Part shown: one piece after another, positions 19,225 through 29,917 of the stretch
How positions within the stretch are numbered: position 1 is the first letter of the stretch
Layout of the letters: each line of letters opens with the position of its first letter
Assembly (NCBI GenBank): GCA_029007985.1
Contig: JAQXIW010000017.1
Location: forward strand, 1 to 64,000
Length of the DNA stretch: 64,000 nt
From: Oscillospiraceae bacterium
Lineage (GTDB): Bacteria > Bacillota > Clostridia > Oscillospirales > Ruminococcaceae
Direction: 5' to 3'
Made by a program: the position numbers and the translations under genes
The notes under the pieces: generated by a model
The model's database searches: none
The model's input: the letters and a program-made list of their open reading frames with translations, nothing else
Told to the model about the DNA's origin: nothing

Positions 19225-20712
19225 ATGAACAAGACAGACAGAATATGCAAAAACATCTTTTATCGGATATTTACCCTGTGCTTTTCATGGCTTATGATAA
19301 ATGTTTTGTTTTTCAATCCGTACTTTGATTACAAGCCGTACATTGTTTTGCCTATTGCGGCTGTTTGGCTTGCTCTCATGTTTTTGGCTTTCAAGACCGT
19401 AGAAAAACACCGGGACTTTATAGAGAGAAATACCGTAAAATTCCTTGTCTGCTTTTTTATCGTGCTGTGGATCACACAGTTTGTGACATATAACCTGTGC
19501 GGCGGCTATCCGACCAGAGATTTTGAAAGAGTTTTCACGGGTGCATATAACTACACAATCACGGGGGTTATTGAGGACCCGTACTTGGATTATTTCTACA
19601 AATATCCAAACAATATGCCTATTACAATTATTTTGCAGTTTATTTTCAGGCGGGCACATAAATTCGGAATAACAAACTTTTTTGCGGTAGGCGCACTGTT
19701 TAACCGGCGGTGTATAAGCGCTGCGTATCTGTTCACATTTTTAAGCGTAAGAAACGCTATGGGTACAAAATATGCCGCATTCGCCGTTATTCTTTTGTAT
19801 TTTTGTCTACCTCTGCAAACTTACATATCCATTTTTTATACGGATACCACATCAATGCTCTTTCCGCCTTTGATAATTTATTTTTATCAGACAGTCGGAA
19901 AGCCGAAAGGCAAAATCCAAAATATTCTTTTTTGCATTGCCATGGGTCTGGCGGTCGGTTTGGGCATCAAAATAAAATATTCCGTGGCTATTGCTCTGAT
20001 AGCGGTGATTATTCGGTGTGTTATAAAATTTGATTTCAAAAGACTTGCCGTCATTGCTGTCAGTTCCGCGATGGGGTTCGCTTTGGTAAGCGGAGTTTTC
20101 GACCGGTTTATGTACAGAAATATTTTGGACAAGGATAAAGCGTATGACATGAGCACTCCGTTTCTCGCATGGATTGCCATGGGTATGCAGGGTGACGGCA
20201 CACACAGCGCCGATGACAATCATTTCATCTGGGCGCAGGAAACACACGAAGATAAAGTTGACGGCGCAAAATTCCTGCTGAAAGCCCGACTTGAATATAT
20301 GGGACCTGTCGGATATATAAAATTTCTTAACGAAAAAGCAGTAAGAAGCTTCGGCAGCGGCAACTTGGACTATCCGAATACAGTATCGGATTCACCCATG
20401 AAGCAAAATTTTATGATAGATATTCTCAATTCTCGGGGCAAGTACAACGCCGTATTTGACAATATTATACAGGGCTATCATGTAACGGTGTTTTTAATGA
20501 TTTGTATCGGCGGCGCAGTCGGGGTATCGGGAAAAGACCGCAGACTTTTTGCGCGGCAGCTGTCGTCATTCGGCATGTTCCTTTTCCTGCTTCTGTGGGA
20601 GGCCGGCACAAGATATTTGCTCAATTATTATCCTGTATTCATATCCGCGTCTCTCGCCGGATTTGCATTTGTCTTTGAAAAAATCCGGGCGGCAAAAAAT
20701 CAAAAAAACTGA
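19225..20712 (+). CDS. Multi-TM GT-C fold glycosyltransferase-like membrane protein
   Basis: Many TM segments with GT-C-like organisation; exact family not resolved. Confidence 0.7.
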   Translation: MNKTDRICKNIFYRIFTLCFSWLMINVLFFNPYFDYKPYIVLPIAAVWLALMFLAFKTVEKHRDFIERNTVKFLVCFFIVLWITQFVTYNLCGGYPTRDFERVFTGAYNYTITGVIEDPYLDYFYKYPNNMPITIILQFIFRRAHKFGITNFFAVGALFNRRCISAAYLFTFLSVRNAMGTKYAAFAVILLYFCLPLQTYISIFYTDTTSMLFPPLIIYFYQTVGKPKGKIQNILFCIAMGLAVGLGIKIKYSVAIALIAVIIRCVIKFDFKRLAVIAVSSAMGFALVSGVFDRFMYRNILDKDKAYDMSTPFLAWIAMGMQGDGTHSADDNHFIWAQETHEDKVDGAKFLLKARLEYMGPVGYIKFLNEKAVRSFGSGNLDYPNTVSDSPMKQNFMIDILNSRGKYNAVFDNIIQGYHVTVFLMICIGGAVGVSGKDRRLFARQLSSFGMFLFLLLWEAGTRYLLNYYPVFISASLAGFAFVFEKIRAAKNQKN

Positions 20713-20726
20713 AATAATAAAAATGG

Positions 20727-20754
20727 GCTGCGGTTAGTCAATCGCAGCTTTTTT
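20727..20754 (+). terminator. Intrinsic terminator
   Basis: GCTGCG...CGCAGC followed by TTTTTTC. Confidence 0.8.
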
Positions 20755-20917
20755 CATAAAACCGTTGACATTTTCCGGTCAATTTGATATTATAGACGAG
20801 GTTTTAATATTGCATATATGACGGCGATAATCACATTATCAATATCAACAAAAAATCAATATTAAAAGTCAAAAATATAGGTTATGTATACAAAATTTCA
20901 AAATAATGCAAAAATGC

Positions 20918-20946
20918 TTGCATTATTTATGCGTTTGTAGTATCAT
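20918..20946 (+). promoter_or_regulatory. Promoter of the ribosomal protein superoperon, TTGCAT-N17-TATCAT
   Basis: TTGCAT 20918-20923, TATCAT 20941-20946. Confidence 0.65.
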
Positions 20947-20952
20947 AATTAG

Positions 20953-21244
20953 GCGACTGCAAAGATTATGCGTTGAAGCGGGAGGTTGCCGTGAAAAACG
21001 GGTTTTTCCGCTGAGTATGTCCGATCTTTGAACCGGGCGAAACTGAATATAAAAATGCGAAGGGTGCATGAACTTAAAAGTTCCTCTGACCTAAACTTTG
21101 TGAAACGGGCCGCAAGGCTCAAATCCGATGTAACTGCATGGCGGTTAATCGGTTTTTGTTATGAGAAGATGCGAAACACCCGACAAGGTTTTTAATTCAG
21201 ATAACCGCCGCTAAAAAATTAAAATCTTATAAGGAGGCGTTACA
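20953..21244 (+). promoter_or_regulatory. Long structured 5' leader of rpsJ operon
   Basis: About 290 nt without ORF; helices CAAAGAT/ATCTTTG, GCGGGAGG..CCGU-GAAAA-ACGG..UUUUCCGC, GGGCC-GCAA-GGCUC, GGCGGUUA/UAACCGCC. Confidence 0.6.
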
Positions 21245-21556
21245 ATGGCAGTCAAGGAAAAAATCAGAGTCAGATTGAAAAGTTATGACCATCAGTTGGT
21301 AGATGCTTCGGCAGAAAAAATCGTTGAAGCAGCAAAGAGAACAGGTGCAAGAGTTTCAGGCCCTATTCCGCTCCCGACAGAAAAGGAAATCACTACAATC
21401 CTCAGAGCCGTTCACAAGTACAAAGACTCAAGAGAACAGTTCGAGTACAGAACTCACAAGAGAGTTATCGACATCATCAAGCCTACAAACAAGACTGTAG
21501 ATGCTCTCAAAAACCTGCAGCTCCCTGCAGGCGTTGAAATTGAAATCAAGCTCTAA
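21245..21556 (+). CDS. rpsJ: 30S ribosomal protein S10
   Basis: [40 protein letters not shown]. Confidence 0.99.
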   Translation: MAVKEKIRVRLKSYDHQLVDASAEKIVEAAKRTGARVSGPIPLPTEKEITTILRAVHKYKDSREQFEYRTHKRVIDIIKPTNKTVDALKNLQLPAGVEIEIKL

Positions 21557-21660
21557 CCAATATAATAGTTACTCATTATATAGAGCGAACCTCTCAACCG
21601 CAAAGTTGGAGTCATGTTGGCTGCAAGGCCAACCAATAACCTAACAGGAGGCATTATAAA

Positions 21661-22293
21661 ATGCAGAAAGCAATTATCGGTAAGAAAATCGGTATGACAC
21701 AGCTTTTCGACGAAAACGGTATGGTAGTACCGGTAACAGTCGTCGAGGCAGGTCCTTGTGTTGTCGTACAGAAGAAGACAGTCGAGAGCGACGGCTATCA
21801 GGCTGTTCAGGTAGGTTTTGGCGAAGTTAAAGACAAGCACCTCACAAAACCTGAAAAAGGACATTTCGAAAAAGCAGGCGTTGCTCCTAAGAAAACACTC
21901 AGAGAATTCCGCCTCGACTCAATCGAAAACATCAATGTTGGCGACATCATCAAGGCCGACACATTCGCTGCAGGCGACAAAGTTGACGTATGCGGCACAT
22001 CAAAAGGTAAAGGTTACGCCGGCACAATCAAGCGCTGGAACAACCACAGACTCAAGGAAACTCACGGCGTAGGCCCTGTTCACAGACACGCAGGCTCTAA
22101 CGGCTCAACATCCACACCGTCAAGAGTTTTCAAGGGCAAAAAACTCCCTGGTCACCTCGGTGCAGAAAGAGTTACAGTTCAGAATCTTACAGTAGTTAAG
22201 ATTGATGCAGAAAATAATCTCATCGCTGTTAAGGGTGCAATTCCTGGCGCAAAAGGCGGAATTGTTGTTCTTACAGACAGCGTGAAGGCTTAA
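21661..22293 (+). CDS. rplC: 50S ribosomal protein L3
   Basis: [14 protein letters not shown]... Confidence 0.99.
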   Translation: MQKAIIGKKIGMTQLFDENGMVVPVTVVEAGPCVVVQKKTVESDGYQAVQVGFGEVKDKHLTKPEKGHFEKAGVAPKKTLREFRLDSIENINVGDIIKADTFAAGDKVDVCGTSKGKGYAGTIKRWNNHRLKETHGVGPVHRHAGSNGSTSTPSRVFKGKKLPGHLGAERVTVQNLTVVKIDAENNLIAVKGAIPGAKGGIVVLTDSVKA

Positions 22294-22307
22294 AGGAGGA
22301 AAACAAA

Positions 22308-22931
22308 ATGGCACAGTTTGATGTTTTTGACATTAATGGCGCAAAGGTTGACACAGTTGAGCTTTCCGATGCAGTATTCGGTATCACACCGAACGAGAGA
22401 GTTATGCACGCAGCAGTCGTAAACTTCCTCGCTAACCAGAGACAGGGCACACAGTCGACTCTCACAAGAGCCGAAGTTCGCGGCGGCGGTCGCAAACCGT
22501 GGAGACAGAAGGGTACAGGCCGCGCAAGACAGGGTTCTATCCGCGCTCCGCAGTGGACACACGGCGGCGTAGCACTCGGCCCAAAACCGCGTGACTACAG
22601 CTACTCGCTCAACAAGAAAGTAAAGAGACTTGCTATTTGCTCAGCACTTTCAGCTAAGGCACAGGCAGGCAAGCTCGTAGTAGTAAATGACTACGCTGTT
22701 ACAGATTACTCAACAAAGGCAGTCGTAAAGATGCTCAAGAATCTTAACGTTGAAGGTAAGGCTCTTATGGTTCAGGCTGTTGTAAACGAGAAGGTTGTTA
22801 AGTCGGCAGGTAATATTCCTGGCGTACAAACAACATTGGCAACAACAATGAACGCATACGACACAATCAACGCAAAGACACTTGTAGTTGACCTCGCTGC
22901 CGCAAAGAAACTTGAGGAGGTATTCGCATAA
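22308..22931 (+). CDS. rplD: 50S ribosomal protein L4
   Basis: RGGGRKPWRQKGTGRARQGSIRAPQW. Confidence 0.99.
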   Translation: MAQFDVFDINGAKVDTVELSDAVFGITPNERVMHAAVVNFLANQRQGTQSTLTRAEVRGGGRKPWRQKGTGRARQGSIRAPQWTHGGVALGPKPRDYSYSLNKKVKRLAICSALSAKAQAGKLVVVNDYAVTDYSTKAVVKMLKNLNVEGKALMVQAVVNEKVVKSAGNIPGVQTTLATTMNAYDTINAKTLVVDLAAAKKLEEVFA

Positions 22932-23224
22932 TGACATTCGCACAGGATATCATCATCAAGCCAATCATCACTGAAAACAGCATGAAGGGCATTGCTGAAA
23001 AGAAGTACACATTCCAGGTTGCCAAATCCGCCAACAAGATCGAAATCGCAAAAGCTGCGGAAGAGCTCTTCGGCGTAAAGGTAGCTAAGGTAAACACAAT
23101 GAATGTTCGCGGCAGATATCGCCGTCAGGGCATGAAGGGCGGTTTCACAGCCGCAACAAAGAAAGCTATCATCACATTGACAGCTGATTCAAAGGGCATC
23201 GAGTTCTTCGAAGGTATGAACTGA
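22931..23224 (+). CDS. rplW: 50S ribosomal protein L23
   Basis: IIIKPIITENSMKGIAEKKYTFQV. Confidence 0.98.
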   Translation: MTFAQDIIIKPIITENSMKGIAEKKYTFQVAKSANKIEIAKAAEELFGVKVAKVNTMNVRGRYRRQGMKGGFTAATKKAIITLTADSKGIEFFEGMN

Positions 23225-23320
23225 TAAGCCCCTCCGTCCTATAAATCATAGAGACGTTTTTAAGTATGGGAGGCGCAAAGGCGTTTCTCGCAAAAAGACT
23301 CATAAGGAGAGTGAACCTAA

Positions 23321-24151
23321 ATGGCAATTCAAAAATTTAAGCCGACTACTCCGTCACGCCGCAACATGGCTCTGACAGATTACTCAGCTCTTTCAAAGGT
23401 TGCACCGGAAAGAAGTCTTCTGGAACCTATGAATAAAACAGCCGGCCGCAATAACACAGGCCGCATCACTGTTCGTCACCACGGCGGCGGCAACAGAACA
23501 AAATATCGTGTTATCGACTTCAAGAGAAACAAAACGGATGTTCCTGCTACAGTAAAGACACTCGAGTACGACCCGAACAGAACAGCTTTCATCGCACTTC
23601 TCCAGTACGAAGACGGCGAAAAGGCTTACATCGTCGCACCGGACGGTCTCAAGGTAGGAGATACGGTTATGGCAGGTGCTAACGCCGACATCAAGCCGGG
23701 CAACGCACTTCCGATCGCAAACATTCCGGTAGGTACAGTTATCCACAACATTGAACTCTACCCGGGCAAAGGCGCACAGCTCGTTCGTTCAGCAGGCAAC
23801 TTTGCACAGCTTCTCGCTAAGGAAGGCAAATACGGCCTCGTAAGACTTCCTTCAGGCGAACAGAGATACATCCCGATGAACTGCATGGCAACAGTCGGCA
23901 CAGTATCAAATGTTGACCACAACAACGTAAAAATCGGCAAAGCCGGTAAAAAGAGACACATGGGTTGGAGACCGACAGTTCGCGGTTCTGTTATGAACCC
24001 TAACGACCACCCGCACGGCGGTGGTGAGGGCAGAGCACCAATCGGCCGCTCAGGCCCGGTTACACCATGGGGCAAGCCTGCTCTTGGTTACAAGACAAGA
24101 GACAAGAAGAAGGCATCCGACAAGCTTATCGTCAGACGCCGCAACGGTTAA
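23321..24151 (+). CDS. rplB: 50S ribosomal protein L2
   Basis: [23 protein letters not shown]. Confidence 0.99.
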   Translation: MAIQKFKPTTPSRRNMALTDYSALSKVAPERSLLEPMNKTAGRNNTGRITVRHHGGGNRTKYRVIDFKRNKTDVPATVKTLEYDPNRTAFIALLQYEDGEKAYIVAPDGLKVGDTVMAGANADIKPGNALPIANIPVGTVIHNIELYPGKGAQLVRSAGNFAQLLAKEGKYGLVRLPSGEQRYIPMNCMATVGTVSNVDHNNVKIGKAGKKRHMGWRPTVRGSVMNPNDHPHGGGEGRAPIGRSGPVTPWGKPALGYKTRDKKKASDKLIVRRRNG

Positions 24152-24170
24152 TTAAAGGAGTTTTAATAAT

Positions 24171-24443
24171 ATGGGTAGAAGTGTTAAAAAAGGCCCTTTC
24201 GTACAGCCTGTTCTCCTCAAGAGAGTTATTGAAATGAACAAGACTGGCGAAAAAAGAGTTTTGAAGACTTGGAGCCGTTCATCTACAATTTTCCCACAGT
24301 TTGTAGGTCACACATTCGCTGTTCACGACGGCCGCAAGCACGTTCCGGTCTATGTAACAGAAGACATGGTAGGCCACAAGCTTGGTGAATTCGCACCAAC
24401 AAGAACATTCCGCGGTCACGCAGGATCTAAATCAGGCAAGTAA
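24171..24443 (+). CDS. rpsS: 30S ribosomal protein S19
   Basis: [19 protein letters not shown]. Confidence 0.99.
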   Translation: MGRSVKKGPFVQPVLLKRVIEMNKTGEKRVLKTWSRSSTIFPQFVGHTFAVHDGRKHVPVYVTEDMVGHKLGEFAPTRTFRGHAGSKSGK

Positions 24444-24455
24444 GGAGATATAACT

Positions 24456-24794
24456 ATGGAAGCTAGGGCATACGCAAGAAATGTCCGCATTGCGCCAAGA
24501 AAGGTACAGATCGTCATGGACCTTATCAGAAATAAGCCGATTGACGAAGCTATCGCCATTCTGCGCCACACAAACAAGGCTGCATGTGAACCGTTACTTA
24601 AACTGGTTAAATCAGCACAGGCAAATGCGGAACACAATTTTTCAATGGACAAAAACAATCTGTACGTTTCAGAATGTTTTGTAACACCTGGTCCGACTCT
24701 TAAAAGAGTAATGCCGAGAGCACAGGGTAGAGCATACAGAATTCTCAAGAGAACATCTCACATGACAGTAGTTCTCAAGGAAATCGAGGAATAA
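24456..24794 (+). CDS. rplV: 50S ribosomal protein L22
   Basis: [21 protein letters not shown]. Confidence 0.99.
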   Translation: MEARAYARNVRIAPRKVQIVMDLIRNKPIDEAIAILRHTNKAACEPLLKLVKSAQANAEHNFSMDKNNLYVSECFVTPGPTLKRVMPRAQGRAYRILKRTSHMTVVLKEIEE

Positions 24795-24804
24795 GGAGGA
24801 AGCT

Positions 24805-25476
24805 ATGGGACAGAAAGTTAATCCACACGGTCTTCGTGTCGGCGTAATTAAGAACTGGGATTCTCGTTGGTTTGTCGAAAAACAGCAGTTTGGCGACACA
24901 CTCGTAGAAGACTACAACATCAGAAAAGTTCTCAAAGCTCAGCTTTACACTGCAGGTGTTTCAAAAATTGAGATTGAGAGAGACTCAAAAGTATTAAGAA
25001 TCAACATCTTCTGCGCAAAACCGGGTATGGTTATCGGCCGCCAGGGTGCAGAAATCGAAAAGCTCAAAGCTCAGATTGCAAAAATGGTCAAGAGACCGGC
25101 TGACGAAGTAATCGTCAACATCACAGAGGTTAAGGCTGCAGACGCAGACGCTCAGCTCGTCGCAGAAAACATTGCAGCACAGCTCGAAAAGAGAATTGCA
25201 TTCAGAAGAGCTATGAAGCAGGCTATGTCAAGAGCCATGAGACTCGGCGTTAAGGGTATCAAGGCAAGCTGCTCGGGTCGTCTCGGCGGCGCAGACATCG
25301 CCAGAACAGAACAGTACCACGAAGGTACAATCCCGCTTCAGACACTTCGCGCCGATATCGACTACGGCTTTGCAGAAGCCGATACAACATTCGGTAAAGT
25401 AGGCGTAAAGGTTTGGATTTACAAGGGTGAAGTCCTCAAGGTATCTAAACCACGCAGAGAAGGAGGCAAAAAATAA
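24805..25476 (+). CDS. rpsC: 30S ribosomal protein S3
   Basis: [23 protein letters not shown]. Confidence 0.99.
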   Translation: MGQKVNPHGLRVGVIKNWDSRWFVEKQQFGDTLVEDYNIRKVLKAQLYTAGVSKIEIERDSKVLRINIFCAKPGMVIGRQGAEIEKLKAQIAKMVKRPADEVIVNITEVKAADADAQLVAENIAAQLEKRIAFRRAMKQAMSRAMRLGVKGIKASCSGRLGGADIARTEQYHEGTIPLQTLRADIDYGFAEADTTFGKVGVKVWIYKGEVLKVSKPRREGGKK

Positions 25477-25895
25477 TGCTTTTACCAAAGAGAGTAAAGT
25501 ACCGCAGAGTACACAGAGGTCGTATGACAGGTAAGGCACTTCGCGGTAACAAAGTTACATACGGTGAATTCGGCCTCCAGGCTCTTGAGCCGGCATGGAT
25601 CACATCTAACCAGATCGAAGCAGCCCGTGTTGCCATGACTCGTTACATCAAGCGTGGCGGCCAGGTTTGGATCAAAATATTCCCTGATAAACCTGTTACA
25701 GAAAAGCCGGCAGGCACCAGAATGGGTTCAGGTAAAGGTTCACCTGAAAAGTGGGTAGCCGTTGTTAAACCGGGCAGAGTCCTGTTCGAAATCGGCGGCG
25801 TATCCGAAGAAGCAGCAAGAGAAGCTATGCGTTTGGCTATGCACAAGCTTCCTATCAAGTGCAAGTTTGTCAAAAAGGAAGAGGAGGCTGAATAA
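25476..25895 (+). CDS. rplP: 50S ribosomal protein L16
   Basis: [22 protein letters not shown] overlaps rpsC TAA. Confidence 0.99.
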   Translation: MLLPKRVKYRRVHRGRMTGKALRGNKVTYGEFGLQALEPAWITSNQIEAARVAMTRYIKRGGQVWIKIFPDKPVTEKPAGTRMGSGKGSPEKWVAVVKPGRVLFEIGGVSEEAAREAMRLAMHKLPIKCKFVKKEEEAE

Positions 25896-26083
25896 TGAAA
25901 GCATCAGAACTTAAGAATATGTCAGCTGAACAGCTCACAGCAAAACTCAAGGAACTCAAAGCCGAACAGTTTAACCTCCGTTTCCAGCACGCTATCAATC
26001 AGCTGGAAAACCCAATGAGAATCAATGCAGTAAGAAAAGATATCGCAAGAGTTCTGACAGCTCTTTCCGCTATCGAGAAATAA
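25895..26083 (+). CDS. rpmC: 50S ribosomal protein L29
   Basis: [26 protein letters not shown]. Confidence 0.98.
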   Translation: MKASELKNMSAEQLTAKLKELKAEQFNLRFQHAINQLENPMRINAVRKDIARVLTALSAIEK

Positions 26084-26101
26084 TGAAGGGGAGGTAATAC
26101 A

Positions 26102-26356
26102 ATGGAACGCAATTTGAGAAAAACAAGAATCGGTACAGTAGTATCCGACAAGATGGACAAGACAATCGTTGTCGCTATCGAAGACAGAGTAGCTCACCCT
26201 TTGTATAAGAAAATCGTTAAGAGAACAGTTAAGTTCAAAGCTCACGACGAGAAAAATGAATGTGGCGTAGGCGACCGTGTTGAAATCATGGAATGCCGCC
26301 CGCTTTCAAAGGACAAAAACTGGAGACTTGTTAGGGTAGTAGAAAAAGCTAAATAA
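26102..26356 (+). CDS. rpsQ: 30S ribosomal protein S17
   Basis: [29 protein letters not shown]. Confidence 0.99.
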   Translation: MERNLRKTRIGTVVSDKMDKTIVVAIEDRVAHPLYKKIVKRTVKFKAHDEKNECGVGDRVEIMECRPLSKDKNWRLVRVVEKAK

Positions 26357-26380
26357 GCTATTGAAAAGGAGGACTTGTAC

Positions 26381-26749
26381 ATGGTACAGATGCAGACCTA
26401 TCTGAAGGTTGCAGACAACACAGGCGCCAAAGAGCTTATGTGTATCAGAGTTCTTGGCGGTACACGCAGAAGATATGCAAATATCGGCGATGTAGTTGTA
26501 GCTTCAGTTAAGAAAACAACACCGGGCGGCGTTGTTAAAAAAGGTGAAGTAGTTAAGGCTGTTATCGTTCGTTCAAAGAGCGGTCTCCGTCGTGAAGACG
26601 GTTCATACATCCGTTTCGACGAAAACGCAGCAGTTATTATTAGAGATGATAAAAATCCGAGAGGCACACGTATTTTTGGACCTGTTGCTCGTGAACTTCG
26701 CGACAAGGGCTATCTGAAAATCTTGAGCCTTGCACCGGAATCACTGTAA
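26381..26749 (+). CDS. rplN: 50S ribosomal protein L14
   Basis: [27 protein letters not shown]. Confidence 0.99.
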   Translation: MVQMQTYLKVADNTGAKELMCIRVLGGTRRRYANIGDVVVASVKKTTPGGVVKKGEVVKAVIVRSKSGLRREDGSYIRFDENAAVIIRDDKNPRGTRIFGPVARELRDKGYLKILSLAPESL

Positions 26750-26760
26750 GGAGAATTATA

Positions 26761-27075
26761 ATGACAAAAGTTCATGTAAAAACTGGTGATACCGTTAAGA
26801 TTATTAGCGGTAAGGACCGCGGTGAAACAGGCAAGGTTCTCGCTGTAAGCCCGTCAGAAGGCAAGGTAATTGTCGAAGGCTTCAACATGGCTAAAAAGCA
26901 CATCAAGCCGAGAAGACAGGGCGAGAGCGGCGGTATCGTAGATGCCGAGAGAGCTATCTACGCATGCAAAGTTATGCCGGTGTGTCCAAAATGCGGCAAG
27001 GCTACAAGAGTCGGCCACAAAATCGAAAACGGCAAAAAAGTTCGCGTTTGCAAGCACTGTGGTGCTGAGCTGTAA
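26761..27075 (+). CDS. rplX: 50S ribosomal protein L24
   Basis: HVKTGDTVKIISGKDRGETGKVLAVSP. Confidence 0.98.
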   Translation: MTKVHVKTGDTVKIISGKDRGETGKVLAVSPSEGKVIVEGFNMAKKHIKPRRQGESGGIVDAERAIYACKVMPVCPKCGKATRVGHKIENGKKVRVCKHCGAEL

Positions 27076-27093
27076 GAAAGGAGAAACTAAACT

Positions 27094-27633
27094 ATGTCAA
27101 ATCTTAATGAATTATACACAAAAGAAGTTGCTCCTGCTCTTATGAAGCAGTTCAACTACAAGAGCACAATGCAGATTCCGAAACTTGAAAAAGTAGTTGT
27201 AAATGTCGGTTGCTCAGAGGCAAAAGATAACTCAAAGGTTATCGACGCAGTAGTAGGCGACATCAAGAAAATCACAGGTCAGCAGCCAATCGTCTGCAAA
27301 GCAAAGAAATCGGTTGCTAACTTCAAGCTCCGTGAAGGCCAGCCAATCGGCGTTAAGGTAACTCTCCGCGGCGAAAGAATGTACGAATTTGTCGAAAGAC
27401 TTTTCTATGTTGCTCTTCCGCGTGTAAGAGACTTCCACGGCATTAACGGCAACTCATTTGACGGCCGCGGCAACTACTCATTCGGTATCAGAGAACAGCT
27501 TATCTTCCCTGAAATCGAATACGACAAAATCGATGCCATTCGCGGTATGGATATCTCATTCGTAACAACGGCAGAAACAGATGAAGAAGCCAAAGCACTT
27601 CTCAAAGCTCTTGGCGCTCCATTCGCTAACTAA
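27094..27633 (+). CDS. rplE: 50S ribosomal protein L5
   Basis: [21 protein letters not shown]. Confidence 0.99.
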   Translation: MSNLNELYTKEVAPALMKQFNYKSTMQIPKLEKVVVNVGCSEAKDNSKVIDAVVGDIKKITGQQPIVCKAKKSVANFKLREGQPIGVKVTLRGERMYEFVERLFYVALPRVRDFHGINGNSFDGRGNYSFGIREQLIFPEIEYDKIDAIRGMDISFVTTAETDEEAKALLKALGAPFAN

Positions 27634-27647
27634 GGGGGATAACATAC

Positions 27648-27833
27648 ATGGCAAAGACATCAATGAAAATCAAACAGCAGCGTGAGCCGAAATACTCAAC
27701 AAGAGCTTACAACAGATGCAAAATCTGCGGCAGACCACATGCTTATCTGAGAAAATACGGTATCTGCCGTATCTGCTTCAGAGAACTCGCTTACAAAGGT
27801 GAGATTCCGGGCGTTAAGAAAGCAAGCTGGTAA
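27648..27833 (+). CDS. rpsN: 30S ribosomal protein S14 type Z (zinc-binding form)
   Basis: [38 protein letters not shown]. Confidence 0.98.
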   Translation: MAKTSMKIKQQREPKYSTRAYNRCKICGRPHAYLRKYGICRICFRELAYKGEIPGVKKASW

Positions 27834-27864
27834 AAAACTTTTAACTTAATAAGGAGGCAAGATT

Positions 27865-28263
27865 ATGAATATCACTGATCCAATCGCTGACTTGCTCACA
27901 AGAATCAGAAATGCTTCACAGGCAAGACACGAAACAGTAGACGTACCTGCATCCAACATGAAAAAAGCTATTTGCCAGATTCTTGTTGATGAAGGTTATA
28001 TCAAAGGCTACACAGTAACCGAAGATAACAAACAGGGTGTAATCACAATTACACTTAAATACACAGAAACAGGCGCATGCGCCATCACAGGCCTGCGCAG
28101 AATTTCTAAGCCGGGTCTTCGTATCTACACAAGCTGCGAAGATATGCCAAAGGTTTTGAAGGGTATCGGTATCGCTATCGTTTCAACATCTAAAGGCGTT
28201 ATGACAGACAAGGCAGCTCGCAAAGAGAATGTGGGCGGCGAAGTACTCGCATATATTTGGTAA
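27865..28263 (+). CDS. rpsH: 30S ribosomal protein S8
   Basis: [22 protein letters not shown]. Confidence 0.99.
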   Translation: MNITDPIADLLTRIRNASQARHETVDVPASNMKKAICQILVDEGYIKGYTVTEDNKQGVITITLKYTETGACAITGLRRISKPGLRIYTSCEDMPKVLKGIGIAIVSTSKGVMTDKAARKENVGGEVLAYIW

Positions 28264-28277
28264 GGGGGTTAATAGTT

Positions 28278-28820
28278 ATGTCGAGAATAGGAAGAAAACA
28301 CATTGCTATTCCAGCAGGTGTTACTGTTACAGTAAACGGCAGTAATGTTACAGTTGCTGGCCCTAAAGGAACACTTAATTCCACATTCCACCCAAACATG
28401 AAAATCGAAGTTGAGGGTGCAGAGGTAGTTGTTTCACGTCCAAATGATTCAAACCAGAATAAATCTTTGCACGGTCTTACAAGAACACTTATCAACAACA
28501 TGGTAATTGGTGTATCTGAAGGCTTTACAAAAGAGCTCGAAGTACAGGGTGTAGGTTACAGAGTTGCAAAACAGGGCACAAACCTTGTTATGAACCTTGG
28601 TTTCTCACACCAGGTAATTGTTCCTGAAGTTGAAAATATCAAAATCGAATGTCCGGATCCTAACCACATCAAGATTATTGGTATCGACAAGCAGAAAGTC
28701 GGTCAGTTCGCTGCCGAAGTCCGCGAGAAGAGACCACCGGAGCCATATAAGGGCAAGGGTATTCGCTATGTCGGCGAATATGTAATCCGCAAGGAAGGCA
28801 AGACAGGTAAAGGTAAATAA
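28278..28820 (+). CDS. rplF: 50S ribosomal protein L6
   Basis: MSRIGRKHIAIPAGVTV; start moved from 28257 to ATG 28278. Confidence 0.99.
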   Translation: MSRIGRKHIAIPAGVTVTVNGSNVTVAGPKGTLNSTFHPNMKIEVEGAEVVVSRPNDSNQNKSLHGLTRTLINNMVIGVSEGFTKELEVQGVGYRVAKQGTNLVMNLGFSHQVIVPEVENIKIECPDPNHIKIIGIDKQKVGQFAAEVREKRPPEPYKGKGIRYVGEYVIRKEGKTGKGK

Positions 28821-28838
28821 TAAAGGAGTGAGCTAATT

Positions 28839-29198
28839 ATGGTAAAGAAACCAAACAGTAACCGGGCAAGACTCAGAAGACATGCTCGCGTTCGCAGAAA
28901 AATCAGTGGCACAGCAGAGCGTCCACGTCTTAACGTTTTCCGCTCCTCAAAGCACATTTATGCTCAGATTATTGACGATGTAGCCGGCACAACACTTTGC
29001 GCCGCATCTTCAATGGATAAGGGCTTCGAAATTTACGGCGGCAACATCGAGGCTGCAACAGAAGTAGGCAAGAACATTGCCAAAGCAGCTATCGAAAAAG
29101 GTATTACAGAAGTAGTATTTGACCGCGGCGGCTATCTCTATCATGGCCGTGTGAAGGCATTGGCAGAAGGCGCTCGCGAGGGCGGCCTCAAGCTGTAA
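28839..29198 (+). CDS. rplR: 50S ribosomal protein L18
   Basis: [20 protein letters not shown]. Confidence 0.99.
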   Translation: MVKKPNSNRARLRRHARVRRKISGTAERPRLNVFRSSKHIYAQIIDDVAGTTLCAASSMDKGFEIYGGNIEAATEVGKNIAKAAIEKGITEVVFDRGGYLYHGRVKALAEGAREGGLKL

Positions 29199-29209
29199 GG
29201 AGGGATACA

Positions 29210-29710
29210 ATGGAAAGAATTGACGCAAGCACACTTGACCTTCAGGAGAAGGTTGTATCAATTAACCGTGTATCAAAGACCGTTAAGGGCGGCCGTATTG
29301 CAAAGTTCTCAGCACTTATCGTTGTTGGCGACGGCAATGGTGTCGTAGGTTATGGTATAGGTAAAGCAGCTGAAGTACCGGAAGCTATCCGCAAAGGTAC
29401 AGAAGATGCAAGAAAGCACCTTGTCAGAATTTCGACAAAGGGCACAACAATCCCACACGAGGTTGTTGGCGAATCAGGCGCAGCAAGAGTTCTTCTCAGA
29501 CCTGCAGCACCTGGTACCGGTGTTATCGCCGGCGGCGCGGTACGTGCCGTTATCGAAGTATCCGGCATTAAAGATATCAGAACAAAATCACTTCGTTCAA
29601 GAAATCCGGGCAACGTTGTTGCCGCAACAATCGCAGGCCTTGCTTCTGTAAGAACTGTTGCCGAAGTTGCAAAAATCCGCGGTCTTGACGAAAAAGATAT
29701 ACTGGGCTAA
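29210..29710 (+). CDS. rpsE: 30S ribosomal protein S5
   Basis: [32 protein letters not shown]. Confidence 0.99.
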   Translation: MERIDASTLDLQEKVVSINRVSKTVKGGRIAKFSALIVVGDGNGVVGYGIGKAAEVPEAIRKGTEDARKHLVRISTKGTTIPHEVVGESGAARVLLRPAAPGTGVIAGGAVRAVIEVSGIKDIRTKSLRSRNPGNVVAATIAGLASVRTVAEVAKIRGLDEKDILG

Positions 29711-29723
29711 GGAGGACTTGTAA

Positions 29724-29897
29724 ATGGAAACAATCACAATTACACTCGTAAAGAGCCTTGCAGGTCGCCTTCAGAACCAGAAGGATTGTGCAGCAGCTCT
29801 CGGACTTAAGAAGGTTGGCGATGTAACAGTCCAGCCAAAGAATGCTGCAACAATGGGTAAAATCGCTAAGATTTCTCACCTCGTTGTAGTTAAGTAA
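29724..29897 (+). CDS. rpmD: 50S ribosomal protein L30 (57 aa, absent from ORF track)
   Basis: Hand-translated METITITLVKSLAGRLQNQKDCAAALGLKKVGDVTVQPKNAATMGKIAKISHLVVVK; ggagg RBS. Confidence 0.96.
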   Translation: METITITLVKSLAGRLQNQKDCAAALGLKKVGDVTVQPKNAATMGKIAKISHLVVVK

Positions 29898-29917
29898 TTA
29901 AAGGGAGGTGCACAAAC

